From an uncultured Eubacteriales bacterium (GTDB lineage: Bacteria; Bacillota; Clostridia; Lachnospirales; Lachnospiraceae), in the NCBI GenBank assembly GCA_949294665.1, contig CASFID010000036.1, positions 1-64,000 on the forward strand: a DNA stretch of 64,000 nucleotides, in the 5' to 3' direction. How positions within the stretch are numbered: the stretch's first letter is position 1; each line of letters begins with the position of its first letter. The notes beneath the pieces were generated by a model. That model saw only the letters and a list, made by a program, of their open reading frames with translations, had not been told where the DNA came from and ran no database searches. Below are positions 43,249 through 51,611 of this stretch, piece by piece. Position numbers and translations under genes: made by a program.

Positions 43249-43461
43249 TTGAAAGACAATAAAGATAACGCTGTCAAAGGGAACGAAGATGATTTTGACT
43301 ATCTTGCAAATGCGGCGTCCGCTACCGAATTTACCGGGCTTATCCCGTCTCTTCCGCAGAGCGATGATGAACTCGAATCGTACAATGACGTCTGCCAGTT
43401 CCTCCCGCGGACGGAATCTGCGGCATCTGAAAAGAAATACCGCGGCCAAAACAATAAATGA
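43249..43461 (+). CDS. Small conserved hypothetical protein
   Basis: A 70-residue acidic protein with no signal peptide or membrane segment. The middle carries 'TEFTGLIPSLPQSDDELESY' and then 'FLP', a pattern I recall in small clostridial hypotheticals. The TTG at 43249 is chosen because GCGAGGTG is 6 bases upstream; GTG 43240 would overlap that site. Confidence 0.55.
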   Translation: MKDNKDNAVKGNEDDFDYLANAASATEFTGLIPSLPQSDDELESYNDVCQFLPRTESAASEKKYRGQNNK

Positions 43462-43540
43462 TCCGCTGCGACAAGGTTCTCCCATACAGTATGAACTGCA
43501 ACTGTATCGACAAAATTCGAGCATATCTTGTATTTTTTCA

Positions 43541-43569
43541 TTGTTCTTATGTCCTCATGATGTTATAAT
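43541..43569 (+). promoter_or_regulatory. Promoter of the zinc-ribbon membrane protein gene
   Basis: -35 TTGTTC (43541-43546), 17-base spacer, -10 TATAAT (43564-43569), 45 bases before the ATG. Confidence 0.75.
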
Positions 43570-43614
43570 AGGGATGTTGTAAATTCTGGTCAACACAAGA
43601 GAGGAGTATATACG

Positions 43615-44790
43615 ATGAAGTGTCCAATATGTGGAAAAGAGCTCGAATTGCGGAACAAGCAGATTGGCACCACTGAGAGCGGTGATCCGATCTTTAATAA
43701 ATATGCGATCTGCCGCGATTGTCGGAAACAGTGGAATCTGGATAAACAAAGAGCAAAGAAAACAGCTCAGAAAAAGGCGGATCCGACAGATGAAAAGCCG
43801 CAAAAGCCATCCCCCACTGTCCATAAAAAGGAAACTGTAAAGCCAAAAGCGCCGGTAAAGACCGCATCTGATAAACAGGACGCACAGGTCAGAAAGGCGG
43901 CTCAGGAAAAGAAAGATCCGGCAAAAACTCCTGTCCGGAAGAAAAAAGCTCCGGCGAAAGCATCCGGTGAGATCGATAAGACTACCACCCCAAAACGTCG
44001 TCCGAGGCCTGAGTCGGGAGACGCCGCTGCTCCTGCAAAGAAACCGGTCAGGAGACGCCGTCCGGAAGGTTCCGAATCAAACGAGGAAAAGCGTTACAGC
44101 AATATTCCACCGGAAAAGGTCCGCAGCAAACGCGAGAAAGCTGCCCGCAAAAGCTATGAAGATATGCTTGCGACAGGTTCTATAGACAAGGCAGCTGTAA
44201 GGAAGAAAAAGAGACAGCTTGAGGATGAAACCGGCGAGATCAGACGCTCATCCCCTGTCAAATCCTCGCCGGATAAGCGAAATAATACCGCCAAAAGTTC
44301 TCCAAGGAAATATGAACCGGAAATAGACGATTACGATGATGATGATTACTATGACGACGAACCAAGATTTCGTCCGATGCGCATCGTACTCGGTATCATT
44401 TCTCTCGCAGGATTCGCATATTTTATCTACAGAGGCTTTGTGACAGGTCTTGCAGATACAACAGAAGGCGGAAGCGTATCTTCCGGTACGACTTTTATCA
44501 TCCTGGCGCTTTGTATGCTTGTTTGTGCTCTTCTGTATTTTATCATGCAGAAAAGGAATACGATCTTTGCTTTCCTGCTGCCAATGGTCTTCTATCTTGG
44601 CGGCGCAGTGTTTGCATTTATCCAGCGTGGGGACGAACTGCAGCTTCTCATCGCTGCTATCGCAGGAGCCGTGCTCGCCGTCATCTCTCTCATACTTGCC
44701 ATTACCTCCCGGGGCGATGGATATGACGACGAAGATGATTACGACGAAGCATTTGAGGATGACTACGCCGACGATGATTATGACGACTGA
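43615..44790 (+). CDS. Zinc-ribbon, Lys/Pro-rich membrane protein of unknown function
   Basis: A 391-residue protein of unusual composition. Residues 1-40 are a C4 zinc ribbon (CPIC...CRDC). Residues 45-225 are low-complexity and strongly basic, rich in Lys, Pro and Ala like a histone-H1 tail ('KKKAPAKASGEIDKTTTP'). An acidic strip ('DYDDDDYYDDE') precedes four hydrophobic helices (about 260-365), and the protein ends in a second Asp/Glu/Tyr-rich tail. The basic domain could bind DNA, RNA or membrane phospholipid on the cytoplasmic face. No family recognised. GAGAGGAG precedes the ATG. Confidence 0.75.
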   Translation: MKCPICGKELELRNKQIGTTESGDPIFNKYAICRDCRKQWNLDKQRAKKTAQKKADPTDEKPQKPSPTVHKKETVKPKAPVKTASDKQDAQVRKAAQEKKDPAKTPVRKKKAPAKASGEIDKTTTPKRRPRPESGDAAAPAKKPVRRRRPEGSESNEEKRYSNIPPEKVRSKREKAARKSYEDMLATGSIDKAAVRKKKRQLEDETGEIRRSSPVKSSPDKRNNTAKSSPRKYEPEIDDYDDDDYYDDEPRFRPMRIVLGIISLAGFAYFIYRGFVTGLADTTEGGSVSSGTTFIILALCMLVCALLYFIMQKRNTIFAFLLPMVFYLGGAVFAFIQRGDELQLLIAAIAGAVLAVISLILAITSRGDGYDDEDDYDEAFEDDYADDDYDD

Positions 44791-44797
44791 ACCGAAC

Positions 44798-44840
44798 AGA
44801 GAAAGGGGCAAGTGCTATGACTTGTCCCTTTCTCTTTCTA
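44798..44840 (+). terminator. Terminator after the zinc-ribbon membrane protein gene
   Basis: AGAGAAAGGG-G-CAAGT...ACTTG-T-CCCTTTCTCT forms a 15-pair stem with one mismatch, followed by TTCTATTCT. The convergent VirD4-like gene ends inside this hairpin (stop at 44815). Confidence 0.85.
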
Positions 44841-46161
44841 TTCTGTTTTCCTCTGCATAAGGTGTGATCTTGTCGACCAGTTCTCCCCGGCCCCCTTTTT
44901 CGATCAGATAGGCCTTATCTCTCGGCATGAGCAGAACAGTCTCGGCCGTCCTGCTGGAACGCATTCCGATATACTCTGCTGTCTCGATGTCCTGTCCTCC
45001 CAGATACAGGATATGATCACAGTTGTTCAGTATCGTAGCGGCTTCTGCTTTTGAATACAGAGAGTAGAGCTGTGTTATATTCTGCAGGATCACGCTGACG
45101 GAGATATTGCGCGAACGTATCACGGATATCAGTTTATCGAAGTTTTCTATATAAGCATTCGCAGCGAAATCGTCCATGATAAACCGGATCGGTATCCGGA
45201 GCCGCCCCGTCGGCCGTATGTGGTCCGCATCTTCGCAGAGTATCTGCATTGCCTGTGTATAGAACAGGTTGACCAGTTCATCCGCGTATCGGTTCGTATC
45301 ACTGATATTCAGGAACACAGCGCTCTTCTCCCGGCCGATCTTGTGCAGGTTCAAAAGCTTTTCTCTGTCCTCACTGCTGAACATCGGAATGACCTCATCA
45401 AAGTCAAAGGGCTGAAGCGCCTCGGATACAAACTGCTGGACACATGCCCATGTCCTGTCCGCGTCATAGACTCCGCAGAACATTTTGTATTTCCTTGCCG
45501 CAAAGGACTCCGGATTATCATCGCACCACTGTTCGATCGCCTTTCTTCCCGACGGAACGCTCAACTGGCGGAAAATATCTACGACGGAAAGCATATTATG
45601 CTCTTCCGGGACCAGCGCTTCCAGCGTAAAGCCGACCATAAAGGCGATCACCGTCTGCGCAGTCTGCCGCCAGAACGGATCTCTGTCATCCTGTCTGACA
45701 GGGCACAGAAGATGCGCCATGGATACAATATCTCTCGTATTGTATGCGCTTCCATTCTTTTTCTCGTTTTGCTTCCTGTTCGGTTTTTTCCGAATGTATT
45801 CCAATGGGTTATATCCCACAGAATATTCCGGATTGATGAAATCAAGCAGGTATACTTTATACCCGGCGGCCGCGAGATCTTTTCCAAGCCTGTTATAAAG
45901 CTGGCCTTTCGTGTCAGTGATGACCATGCTGCCATGACCGCGCCGGATATTGGGGATTACATATCCCCCGGTCTTACCGCTTCCGGAACAGCCGATGATA
46001 AGATCGTTGTTATTCATCCCGGAGCTGATATCATCATCGCTTACATAGTGGCCGGCGGCCAGGCGCCGTCCTTTTTTCATCGACTCCGAACGGGATCCAG
46101 GCTGTTTCCCGGTTAATACGCTCAGTTTCATCTTTGTGGAGTTCTTAGTCAAATTATTCAT
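44815..46161 (-). CDS. VirD4/TraG-like ATPase (stand-alone coupling-protein homologue)
   Basis: A 448-residue TraG/VirD4-family ATPase. Walker A is 'GCSGSGKTGGY' near residue 57, the family's 'MVITDTKGQLY' follows, and Walker B is 'IRFIMDDFAANA'. Type IV coupling proteins hand DNA or protein to a secretion channel. Unlike them it has no N-terminal membrane helices, and no relaxase or other T4SS gene is near. It lies 72 bases after the ClpP-like gene as the last gene of unit B. A soluble DNA- or protein-pumping role within this island is inference. Confidence 0.82.
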   Translation of the reverse strand: MNNLTKNSTKMKLSVLTGKQPGSRSESMKKGRRLAAGHYVSDDDISSGMNNNDLIIGCSGSGKTGGYVIPNIRRGHGSMVITDTKGQLYNRLGKDLAAAGYKVYLLDFINPEYSVGYNPLEYIRKKPNRKQNEKKNGSAYNTRDIVSMAHLLCPVRQDDRDPFWRQTAQTVIAFMVGFTLEALVPEEHNMLSVVDIFRQLSVPSGRKAIEQWCDDNPESFAARKYKMFCGVYDADRTWACVQQFVSEALQPFDFDEVIPMFSSEDREKLLNLHKIGREKSAVFLNISDTNRYADELVNLFYTQAMQILCEDADHIRPTGRLRIPIRFIMDDFAANAYIENFDKLISVIRSRNISVSVILQNITQLYSLYSKAEAATILNNCDHILYLGGQDIETAEYIGMRSSRTAETVLLMPRDKAYLIEKGGRGELVDKITPYAEENRIERERDKS

Positions 46162-46233
46162 AGCTGTTCTAATTCTAATTCCTTTCTGTGAGTGAAATTG
46201 ACTGTGAAATGTGACGTTGACTGTACTGTTCGA

Positions 46234-46866
46234 TCAAAATGTGGACACGCCGCCCTTCCCTTTGTGGGATCCGTCTGTACAGAGGGATTGAGAGCCCTCC
46301 AGGATCTGTGTCGCCAGTCCTTCTCTGAGGGCCTGTCCGGCATTAAAATATGTATCCTTCTTTGTAAGTTTCAGCACATGCTTTCTGGACATACCGGTCC
46401 TTGAGACGATCACGCCGGCAAGGATATTCCGCAGCTCCATCAGCCTGTCAAGCTGTTCCTGCATCTCAAGAGGCTTCTGAGTTCCGCTGCCTCCAAGATA
46501 CGGATCGTGGATCATGATCCTCGAATGAGGCAGGATCATTCGTTCCTCGCCTGCCAGGAACAGGATCGCTCCCATACTGGCTGCCTGACCAATGCAGACG
46601 GTATTTACCTGCGACTGCATCACGCCGATATAGTCGTATATCGCCATACCGCTCATAACGCTTCCTCCCGGACTGCTGATATACAGAGTGACAGGCTCCG
46701 AAGACCTGCCGTCCAGATACATCAGCTGGCTGATGATCTCCGCTGCGGATTCCTCATTGATCTCTCCTGCCAGAAAGATCTCCCTGTTTCTGAGCATGGA
46801 ATCCTGTATTGTAAACGACTGTATCCCCTTGGATGTTTCTTCAATAATATTAGGTGCAGCGAGCAT
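46234..46866 (-). CDS. ClpP-like serine protease
   Basis: A 210-residue ClpP-fold protease. The catalytic Ser is in 'GQAASMGA' near residue 98, His in 'HSRIMIHDP' near residue 123, and Asp in 'KKDTYFNAGQALREGL'; all three fit the ClpP triad. The family's 'ISSPGGSVMSGMAIYD' is present. It is not next to a tig/clpX locus, as a housekeeping clpP would be, but sits 34 bases after an unknown gene in the accessory block. Residues 1-15 and the C-terminal tail differ from the usual axial loop. Confidence 0.88.
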   Translation of the reverse strand: MLAAPNIIEETSKGIQSFTIQDSMLRNREIFLAGEINEESAAEIISQLMYLDGRSSEPVTLYISSPGGSVMSGMAIYDYIGVMQSQVNTVCIGQAASMGAILFLAGEERMILPHSRIMIHDPYLGGSGTQKPLEMQEQLDRLMELRNILAGVIVSRTGMSRKHVLKLTKKDTYFNAGQALREGLATQILEGSQSLCTDGSHKGKGGVSTF

Positions 46867-46900
46867 GTATAATGCCCTCCTTTCTTTTACAACAAATTTT

Positions 46901-47452
46901 CTAATTATCTGTGTCCATATCCGCGTCCGGCTGATTGTCCGCCTGACTGCAGGAACACATTTTTGCTACAACGGATTCACGGCTTAATCTGTACTTGTCC
47001 AGCATCGGCTGAAAAGTATCTATGAAGAAGAGCTTTGCCAGTCTTTTCCCTTTGCTTATATCCTGCATATGCTGCTTCTCGTCTATGGCTTCAGACTTCT
47101 TCGATTCCATACAGTTTCCGTTAATATAGCGCAGGAACTGGCCGATCGTCATGCGTTCGGCCCCCGGAACGGACAGCGTGATCATCGAATATATCCTCTT
47201 ATATCTGGCCGCTCTTTCCGGATCTTTCCCCTTGTTTGTCGCCAGGCACTCTTTGAACATCACAGTGTAGAATTTCTTCAGACTGATATTCAAAAACAGC
47301 GCGGGAACATGTTCCTCCTTCCCGTCGTCTGTACTCCCGAAGATAATATCAGTCAGTACCCGGCTGGCTTCCTCCCGGCTTCGCACATGCCTCTCTTTGT
47401 ACAAACGTGAAGCTGTGTTTTCAGACAATGTTTTTAACGATAACTTTTGCAT
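46901..47452 (-). CDS. Unrecognised protein of unit B (183 aa)
   Basis: No family recognised. The chain is mainly helical: a basic N-terminus ('MQKLSLKTLSENTASRLYKE'), a central segment 'LFLNISLKKFYTVMFKECLA', and a C-terminus with Cys residues ('KMCSCSQ') and an acidic tail. No signal or membrane segment. ATG 47452 has AAAGGAG 6 bases upstream. It stands between the 128-aa gene (20-base gap) and the ClpP-like gene, so it could be an adaptor or substrate of that protease. Confidence 0.65.
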   Translation of the reverse strand: MQKLSLKTLSENTASRLYKERHVRSREEASRVLTDIIFGSTDDGKEEHVPALFLNISLKKFYTVMFKECLATNKGKDPERAARYKRIYSMITLSVPGAERMTIGQFLRYINGNCMESKKSEAIDEKQHMQDISKGKRLAKLFFIDTFQPMLDKYRLSRESVVAKMCSCSQADNQPDADMDTDN

Positions 47453-47472
47453 TGCAGATCTCCTTTCTCTCA

Positions 47473-47859
47473 TTACATACTGCCGTCACTTTTCAGATAG
47501 CCTACATAGAGAGCCACATACTCTTTGAGAAGCACATCTATAAAGCCCTCTGTCTCCATCTGCTCTCGTCTCTTTGGAATATCCAGGTCTGCTCTGAGCA
47601 GTACCAGAGATTCCGCGTAGCTGAGTTCAGCGATACTCGTACTGCATTTTTCAGGTATCAGCCCGTCTTTGCGGTAAAGGTCATCTGGATAGGAAGCGGC
47701 TGTAAATCCGGATTCATTCCAACTGGGATGATAGACTTTGCAGAAAGGCATATCCAGCAGGTCTTTTGTAAGTCTCAGGATTGTTTCCTCATCCTCTATA
47801 AATGCAAATGAATGATTATTCCGGAATGTCCTCAGACTGATCTTTTCTCCTTTATACAC
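47473..47859 (-). CDS. Unrecognised protein of unit B (128 aa)
   Basis: No family recognised. A soluble alpha/beta chain beginning 'MYKGEKISLRTFRNNHSFAF', with Trp and Tyr-rich middle ('VYHPSWNESGFTAASYPDDL') and a helical end. Its start is a GTG at 47859; AGGAGG is 12 bases upstream, a little far. First gene of unit B, downstream of the repeats at 47884-47916. Confidence 0.55.
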   Translation of the reverse strand: MYKGEKISLRTFRNNHSFAFIEDEETILRLTKDLLDMPFCKVYHPSWNESGFTAASYPDDLYRKDGLIPEKCSTSIAELSYAESLVLLRADLDIPKRREQMETEGFIDVLLKEYVALYVGYLKSDGSM

Positions 47860-47883
47860 AGCGGGGACACACCTCCTTTCTCC

Positions 47884-47916
47884 GTAACGTAATGAACTTA
47901 ATTTTGTAACTTAATG
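47884..47916. repeat. Direct repeat upstream of unit B
   Basis: GTAACGTAATG (47884-47894) and GTAACTTAATG (47906-47916) match at 10 of 11 positions and are 22 bases apart, about two helical turns. They lie 25-57 bases upstream of the first start of unit B, which suits a regulator-binding site. Confidence 0.5.
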
Positions 47917-47953
47917 TACATATATAGTCAGTATTATGTCTGACTCATAATAT

Positions 47954-47993
47954 CTCCCGGGGAGCGCAGCTCCCTTTTACTTTTTTGTTGTGT
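47954..47993 (+). terminator. Plus-facing terminator-like hairpin with no gene behind it
   Basis: GGGAG-CGCAG-CTCCC followed by TTTTACTTTTTTG reads as a plus-strand terminator, yet all neighbours for 3 kb on either side are on the minus strand. It would stop antisense transcripts before they enter the RecQ-like gene. The rest of the 290-base gap is T/G-rich and holds no gene. Confidence 0.5.
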
Positions 47994-48039
47994 TTTGTTT
48001 TTTGTTGTGGGTAAATCTGATAATCTTGATTTTTTGCAG

Positions 48040-48074
48040 AAAAAATCCCTGCCCTTTCTGAAAAGGACAGGGAT
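48040..48074 (-). terminator. Terminator after the RecQ-like gene
   Basis: Minus-strand ATCCCTG-T-CC...GG-G-CAGGGAT followed by TTTTTTCTG, 76 bases past the stop at 48150. It ends unit A and separates it from unit B. Confidence 0.8.
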
Positions 48075-48149
48075 AGAAGATTTATAGTATTTAGAAATTT
48101 CCCTGAAATCACGCATAAATCGATATTATTTTTTCAAAAACGCTCATTT

Positions 48150-50372
48150 TTAAAGAAAGAATTGAATACCCAGACTGATATTCCCTTCCTCCCCTCCTGT
48201 GTACTCATCTTCATAGAACTTGTATCCGCTGGCACCGTACATCCGGCGCCGCATATAATACTCCAGGATCGTGCAGATCTTTTTCTCCAGAGCTTCCCGC
48301 TTTCTTTTCTTCCTGTAAAGATCATCCGGAAATTCCAGTCCCAGGATCTCATACATGCCCGGCTGTTCTCTTTCTCCCTGCTGCAGACGGATCCTCGGCT
48401 TCCATCCCATCTTCTCCTGAGTGCAGTGTCTTACGATCAGCCGGATCCGCCGCGCCAGGAAATGACGGAGTTTCAGATTCTCTATAGAGTTCGGCATCTT
48501 GACCGCTTTCTCATTCCTGACAGAGAGCCAGCTCCCCGGGATCTTATAGAACTGGCTGTCTGTCAGCTCTGCATACCGGTAAAGCGGAGGCGTGTCCGTG
48601 ATCCTGTATCCGTTCTTTCCCTCTTTCCTGATCGGAAGAAAGGGCCCTCTTAATTCCGTCTGCTCTTTCTCATCCGCGAAGATCGATCCGAACGGTCCCC
48701 GTTTCCTGTTGATATAGATCTCCGTAAGGGCCATACGTTCCAGACTCTGCGCAAACATCGTGCGTTTATCCTGCTTTTCCTCTCCTGCAGCACCTCGCTC
48801 CGGTTTCAATGTCGCGGACGGATCCCCTGACAGGAGCTCCAGGATATTTTTGATATATATCTTGGTCTTTCCGAGAAAATACAGAGTATAAACCGCATCC
48901 GCAACCATCATGTCAAAATAGTCAAGCCTGTTGCTCAGGCAGAATGTGTGCACGAGCGGAGCGCCGTTTTTCCTGTCTATCCTTATTTCTTCGTTCACAC
49001 CCGGGACATAGCATCCTTTCCGTATCTGCTGCGCCATCTTGGTTTCATTCGTGTACAGTTCCCGGATATCCCGCTGCTTTTCCCGGATTGACTGACGGAT
49101 TCGTACGCCTTCTTCCAGCAGTTCCCTTTCTGTCTCATTTTCTCCGGGATATCCGCTGAGATGGTCTGACACTCTCTCCTGGAGCGTACCGGAATCTGCG
49201 CCCGCCCCCTCCCTTGCATATTCTGCCATTGCCCGAAAGCGCTTCATCCCCGCCCGAAAAAGAAAATCTGCCGCTTCACTGTCCAGTCTCTGCAGACTTT
49301 CTGTTCTTTTCTGGCCGAGCATCTTCCGGAACAGATCCTCATCCTGAGGCGCATAATACAGAATACACTCTGTACTTTTTCCATCCCGGCCGGCGCGGCC
49401 GATCTCCTGCCAGTAACTCTCCAGATCTTTCGCCATATGGAAATGGATCACATATCTGATATCTTCCTTGTTTACTCCCATGCCAAAAGCATTCGTCGCC
49501 ACCATGACTTTTTTCTGGCCGGACATAAAGGCCTGCATATTCTCTTTTCTGTCGTCCGCCGAAAGTTTGCCGTGATATCTCGCCGCCGGACACGCTCTGT
49601 CATTCAGACATTGATACAGATCGTCAACTGTCTCTGTAGTCGCGCAGTATATGATCCCGGCCTGATCCGCATGGTTCTTCAGATACCGGTACAGATGTTG
49701 ACGCTTCCTGCCGTCCGTCTTATAACTTCGGACCGAAAGGCGGAGATTCTCCCGACGATGCCCGGTATCGACGCAGAATATATCAGTAAGGCCCAGAGTC
49801 TCCCTCACATCATCCTTCACATACATCGACGCCGTGGCCGTAAATGCTGCGATGGCCGGCCGTTTCCCCACCTGGTCAAGAAACTCCTGTATCCTCAGAT
49901 AATCCGGGCGGAAATCATAGCCCCACAGAGAAATGCAGTGAGCCTCGTCCACAACAAGAAGAGAGAGATCCTCCCGTCTTGCAAAACGTATAAATTCCAG
50001 AGACGCCAGACGCTCCGGAGAAACATAGAGCAGTTTGCACTTTCCGGCATCCACTGCCTGCATGATCCGCTGGCGCTCTCTGGATGTGACCGCACTGTTC
50101 AGACACGCAGCGCATATCCCGTCTTCCCTCAGATGCCCGACCTGATCCTGCATAAGCGCGATCAGGGGCGATACGACCAGTGTGATTCCCGGAAGTTTCA
50201 TAGCGGGATACTGATAACAGACGGATTTTCCGCTTCCTGTAGGCATGACCGCAAACACATCCCGTCCGGATAAAACTGCCCGGATCACCGCCTCCTGCCC
50301 TTCCCTGAAACTCTGAAACCAGGGGAAATATGCTCTTATATCTTCCAGCAGACTATCTCTTTTGTGCTCCAC
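48150..50372 (-). CDS. RecQ-like helicase with atypical C-terminal half
   Basis: A 740-residue protein. Residues 15-340 are a complete RecQ-type superfamily 2 helicase: 'MPTGSGKSVCYQ' (Walker A), 'VVDEAHCISLWGYDFRPDY', 'FTATAS', 'YHGKLSADDRK', 'ATNAFGMGVNK' and 'EIGRAGRDG'. Where RecQ has a zinc-binding subdomain, this one has 'RFRAMAEYAREGAGADSG' without cysteines. Residues 430-740 match no domain I know; they are helical, with 'DMMVADAVYTLYFLGKT' and 'YILELL'-type winged-helix-like stretches and many basic residues. Last gene of unit A, 48 bases after mcrC. Confidence 0.82.
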   Translation of the reverse strand: MEHKRDSLLEDIRAYFPWFQSFREGQEAVIRAVLSGRDVFAVMPTGSGKSVCYQYPAMKLPGITLVVSPLIALMQDQVGHLREDGICAACLNSAVTSRERQRIMQAVDAGKCKLLYVSPERLASLEFIRFARREDLSLLVVDEAHCISLWGYDFRPDYLRIQEFLDQVGKRPAIAAFTATASMYVKDDVRETLGLTDIFCVDTGHRRENLRLSVRSYKTDGRKRQHLYRYLKNHADQAGIIYCATTETVDDLYQCLNDRACPAARYHGKLSADDRKENMQAFMSGQKKVMVATNAFGMGVNKEDIRYVIHFHMAKDLESYWQEIGRAGRDGKSTECILYYAPQDEDLFRKMLGQKRTESLQRLDSEAADFLFRAGMKRFRAMAEYAREGAGADSGTLQERVSDHLSGYPGENETERELLEEGVRIRQSIREKQRDIRELYTNETKMAQQIRKGCYVPGVNEEIRIDRKNGAPLVHTFCLSNRLDYFDMMVADAVYTLYFLGKTKIYIKNILELLSGDPSATLKPERGAAGEEKQDKRTMFAQSLERMALTEIYINRKRGPFGSIFADEKEQTELRGPFLPIRKEGKNGYRITDTPPLYRYAELTDSQFYKIPGSWLSVRNEKAVKMPNSIENLKLRHFLARRIRLIVRHCTQEKMGWKPRIRLQQGEREQPGMYEILGLEFPDDLYRKKRKREALEKKICTILEYYMRRRMYGASGYKFYEDEYTGGEEGNISLGIQFFL

Positions 50373-50420
50373 GCTCTCACCTCCCGGTCATTTCTGTTTC
50401 TGACGCCGGCATACAGATGA

Positions 50421-51611
50421 TCAGATCCATTTTTTCTGCTTCCTGATATCAGGGGACAGATAGTCGTGAACGATCTTATCCAACTGATCACATATCTCTC
50501 CAAAATCTGTATTCAGATCCAGAGTATCCAGCCCGATCGTGCTGCCGGTCAGATCGTATCTTATGTCTGACGGAACACTTTCCTCATCCGTTTTGGCATA
50601 TAGGAGCATTCCGCTCACTTCGCCGCATTTCCCGGATCTTATTTCCATCTCCTCTTTGTTTTTCACATAGGCGAATATCTGATAAATATTATCCTCATCA
50701 ATGCACGGCTTATCGTTTTTGTACGTTGTTTCCCTGTCAATATCGTCTCTATTATCTTTTTCGATCCCGCGATAATACTTGGTGTCGATGATCAGTATTT
50801 TTCTGATGTCCTCCCTGTCGCAGGTCAGTGTGATATCCGTATGCATCCTCGGCAGCCTCCATGCCGCATCTCCGTTTTTCTTCATATCGCCCTGCCATTC
50901 CATCCACTCATCATCAACAGAGAAGCCATAAGTTGCCTCATACTCCTTCCTGTAATAATTCCGTACAAAGGCCTCGTACACTTTACTCATCTTCTTCTGC
51001 CAGTATTTCTCAGCCTCCTTTAGAGATGGCAGGCTGAAAGCGCCCCGCTTTATTGTCGGGAGTTCGATCCCATCAAGGATAAATCTGCACAATTCGAGCA
51101 GCAGCCGGTAATTCCGATTGTTTCTGTCATAGCGGATACGATTCCAGCGGATCGTATTCGGATCGATACGGTCCACATTTTCAAAATACATCATTTTCTG
51201 CTTCAGCCTGCTCTTATACCTCCTGTCCACTTCCGGTCGTTTCAGAAACAGGAAAGCAGTTGTCTTGATGATCTGATTGAAAAGATTATTTTCCGAATAC
51301 TCATCTACCTCACAGGTCACTGTATATCGTCTCTGGATCCGGCTGCGGACTGTTCCGGGCATATCCAGTTTTCCCCGCAGCACTGTCATCTCTTCCGTAC
51401 GGCTCCGATATTCCCTGTGGAGCCCCCGTCTCAGCTGGAATGAGATCCTCTGTTCCAGCGCCGAGGCAAACATATCATAAATATTCTTAAAGTCCGCTTC
51501 CCTCTCCACACTTTTAAACTCCGACAAGGTCAGAGCGTCACAGGCATAGGCCAGCATGTAATAGATGTTTTTTATCCAGATCTTAGCTATTTTCTTCTTT
51601 GTTGAACACAT
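50421..51611 (-). CDS. mcrC: McrC-like restriction endonuclease subunit
   Basis: A 396-residue McrC-family protein (PF10117). The N-terminal part begins 'NIYYMLAYACDALTLSEF', and the PD-(D/E)XK nuclease core near residue 260 shows 'MHTDITLTC' and 'KILIIDTKYY' (D, then D-x-K). McrC joins McrB to form a GTP-driven complex that cuts modified DNA. ATG 51611 overlaps mcrB by 29 bases. It is shorter at the N-terminus than LlaJI-type partners. Confidence 0.9.
   Translation of the reverse strand: MCSTKKKIAKIWIKNIYYMLAYACDALTLSEFKSVEREADFKNIYDMFASALEQRISFQLRRGLHREYRSRTEEMTVLRGKLDMPGTVRSRIQRRYTVTCEVDEYSENNLFNQIIKTTAFLFLKRPEVDRRYKSRLKQKMMYFENVDRIDPNTIRWNRIRYDRNNRNYRLLLELCRFILDGIELPTIKRGAFSLPSLKEAEKYWQKKMSKVYEAFVRNYYRKEYEATYGFSVDDEWMEWQGDMKKNGDAAWRLPRMHTDITLTCDREDIRKILIIDTKYYRGIEKDNRDDIDRETTYKNDKPCIDEDNIYQIFAYVKNKEEMEIRSGKCGEVSGMLLYAKTDEESVPSDIRYDLTGSTIGLDTLDLNTDFGEICDQLDKIVHDYLSPDIRKQKKWI

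Noticed and set aside
45220-46116. A 298-codon plus-strand open frame
   Set aside because: Antisense shadow of the VirD4-like gene with no domain of its own.
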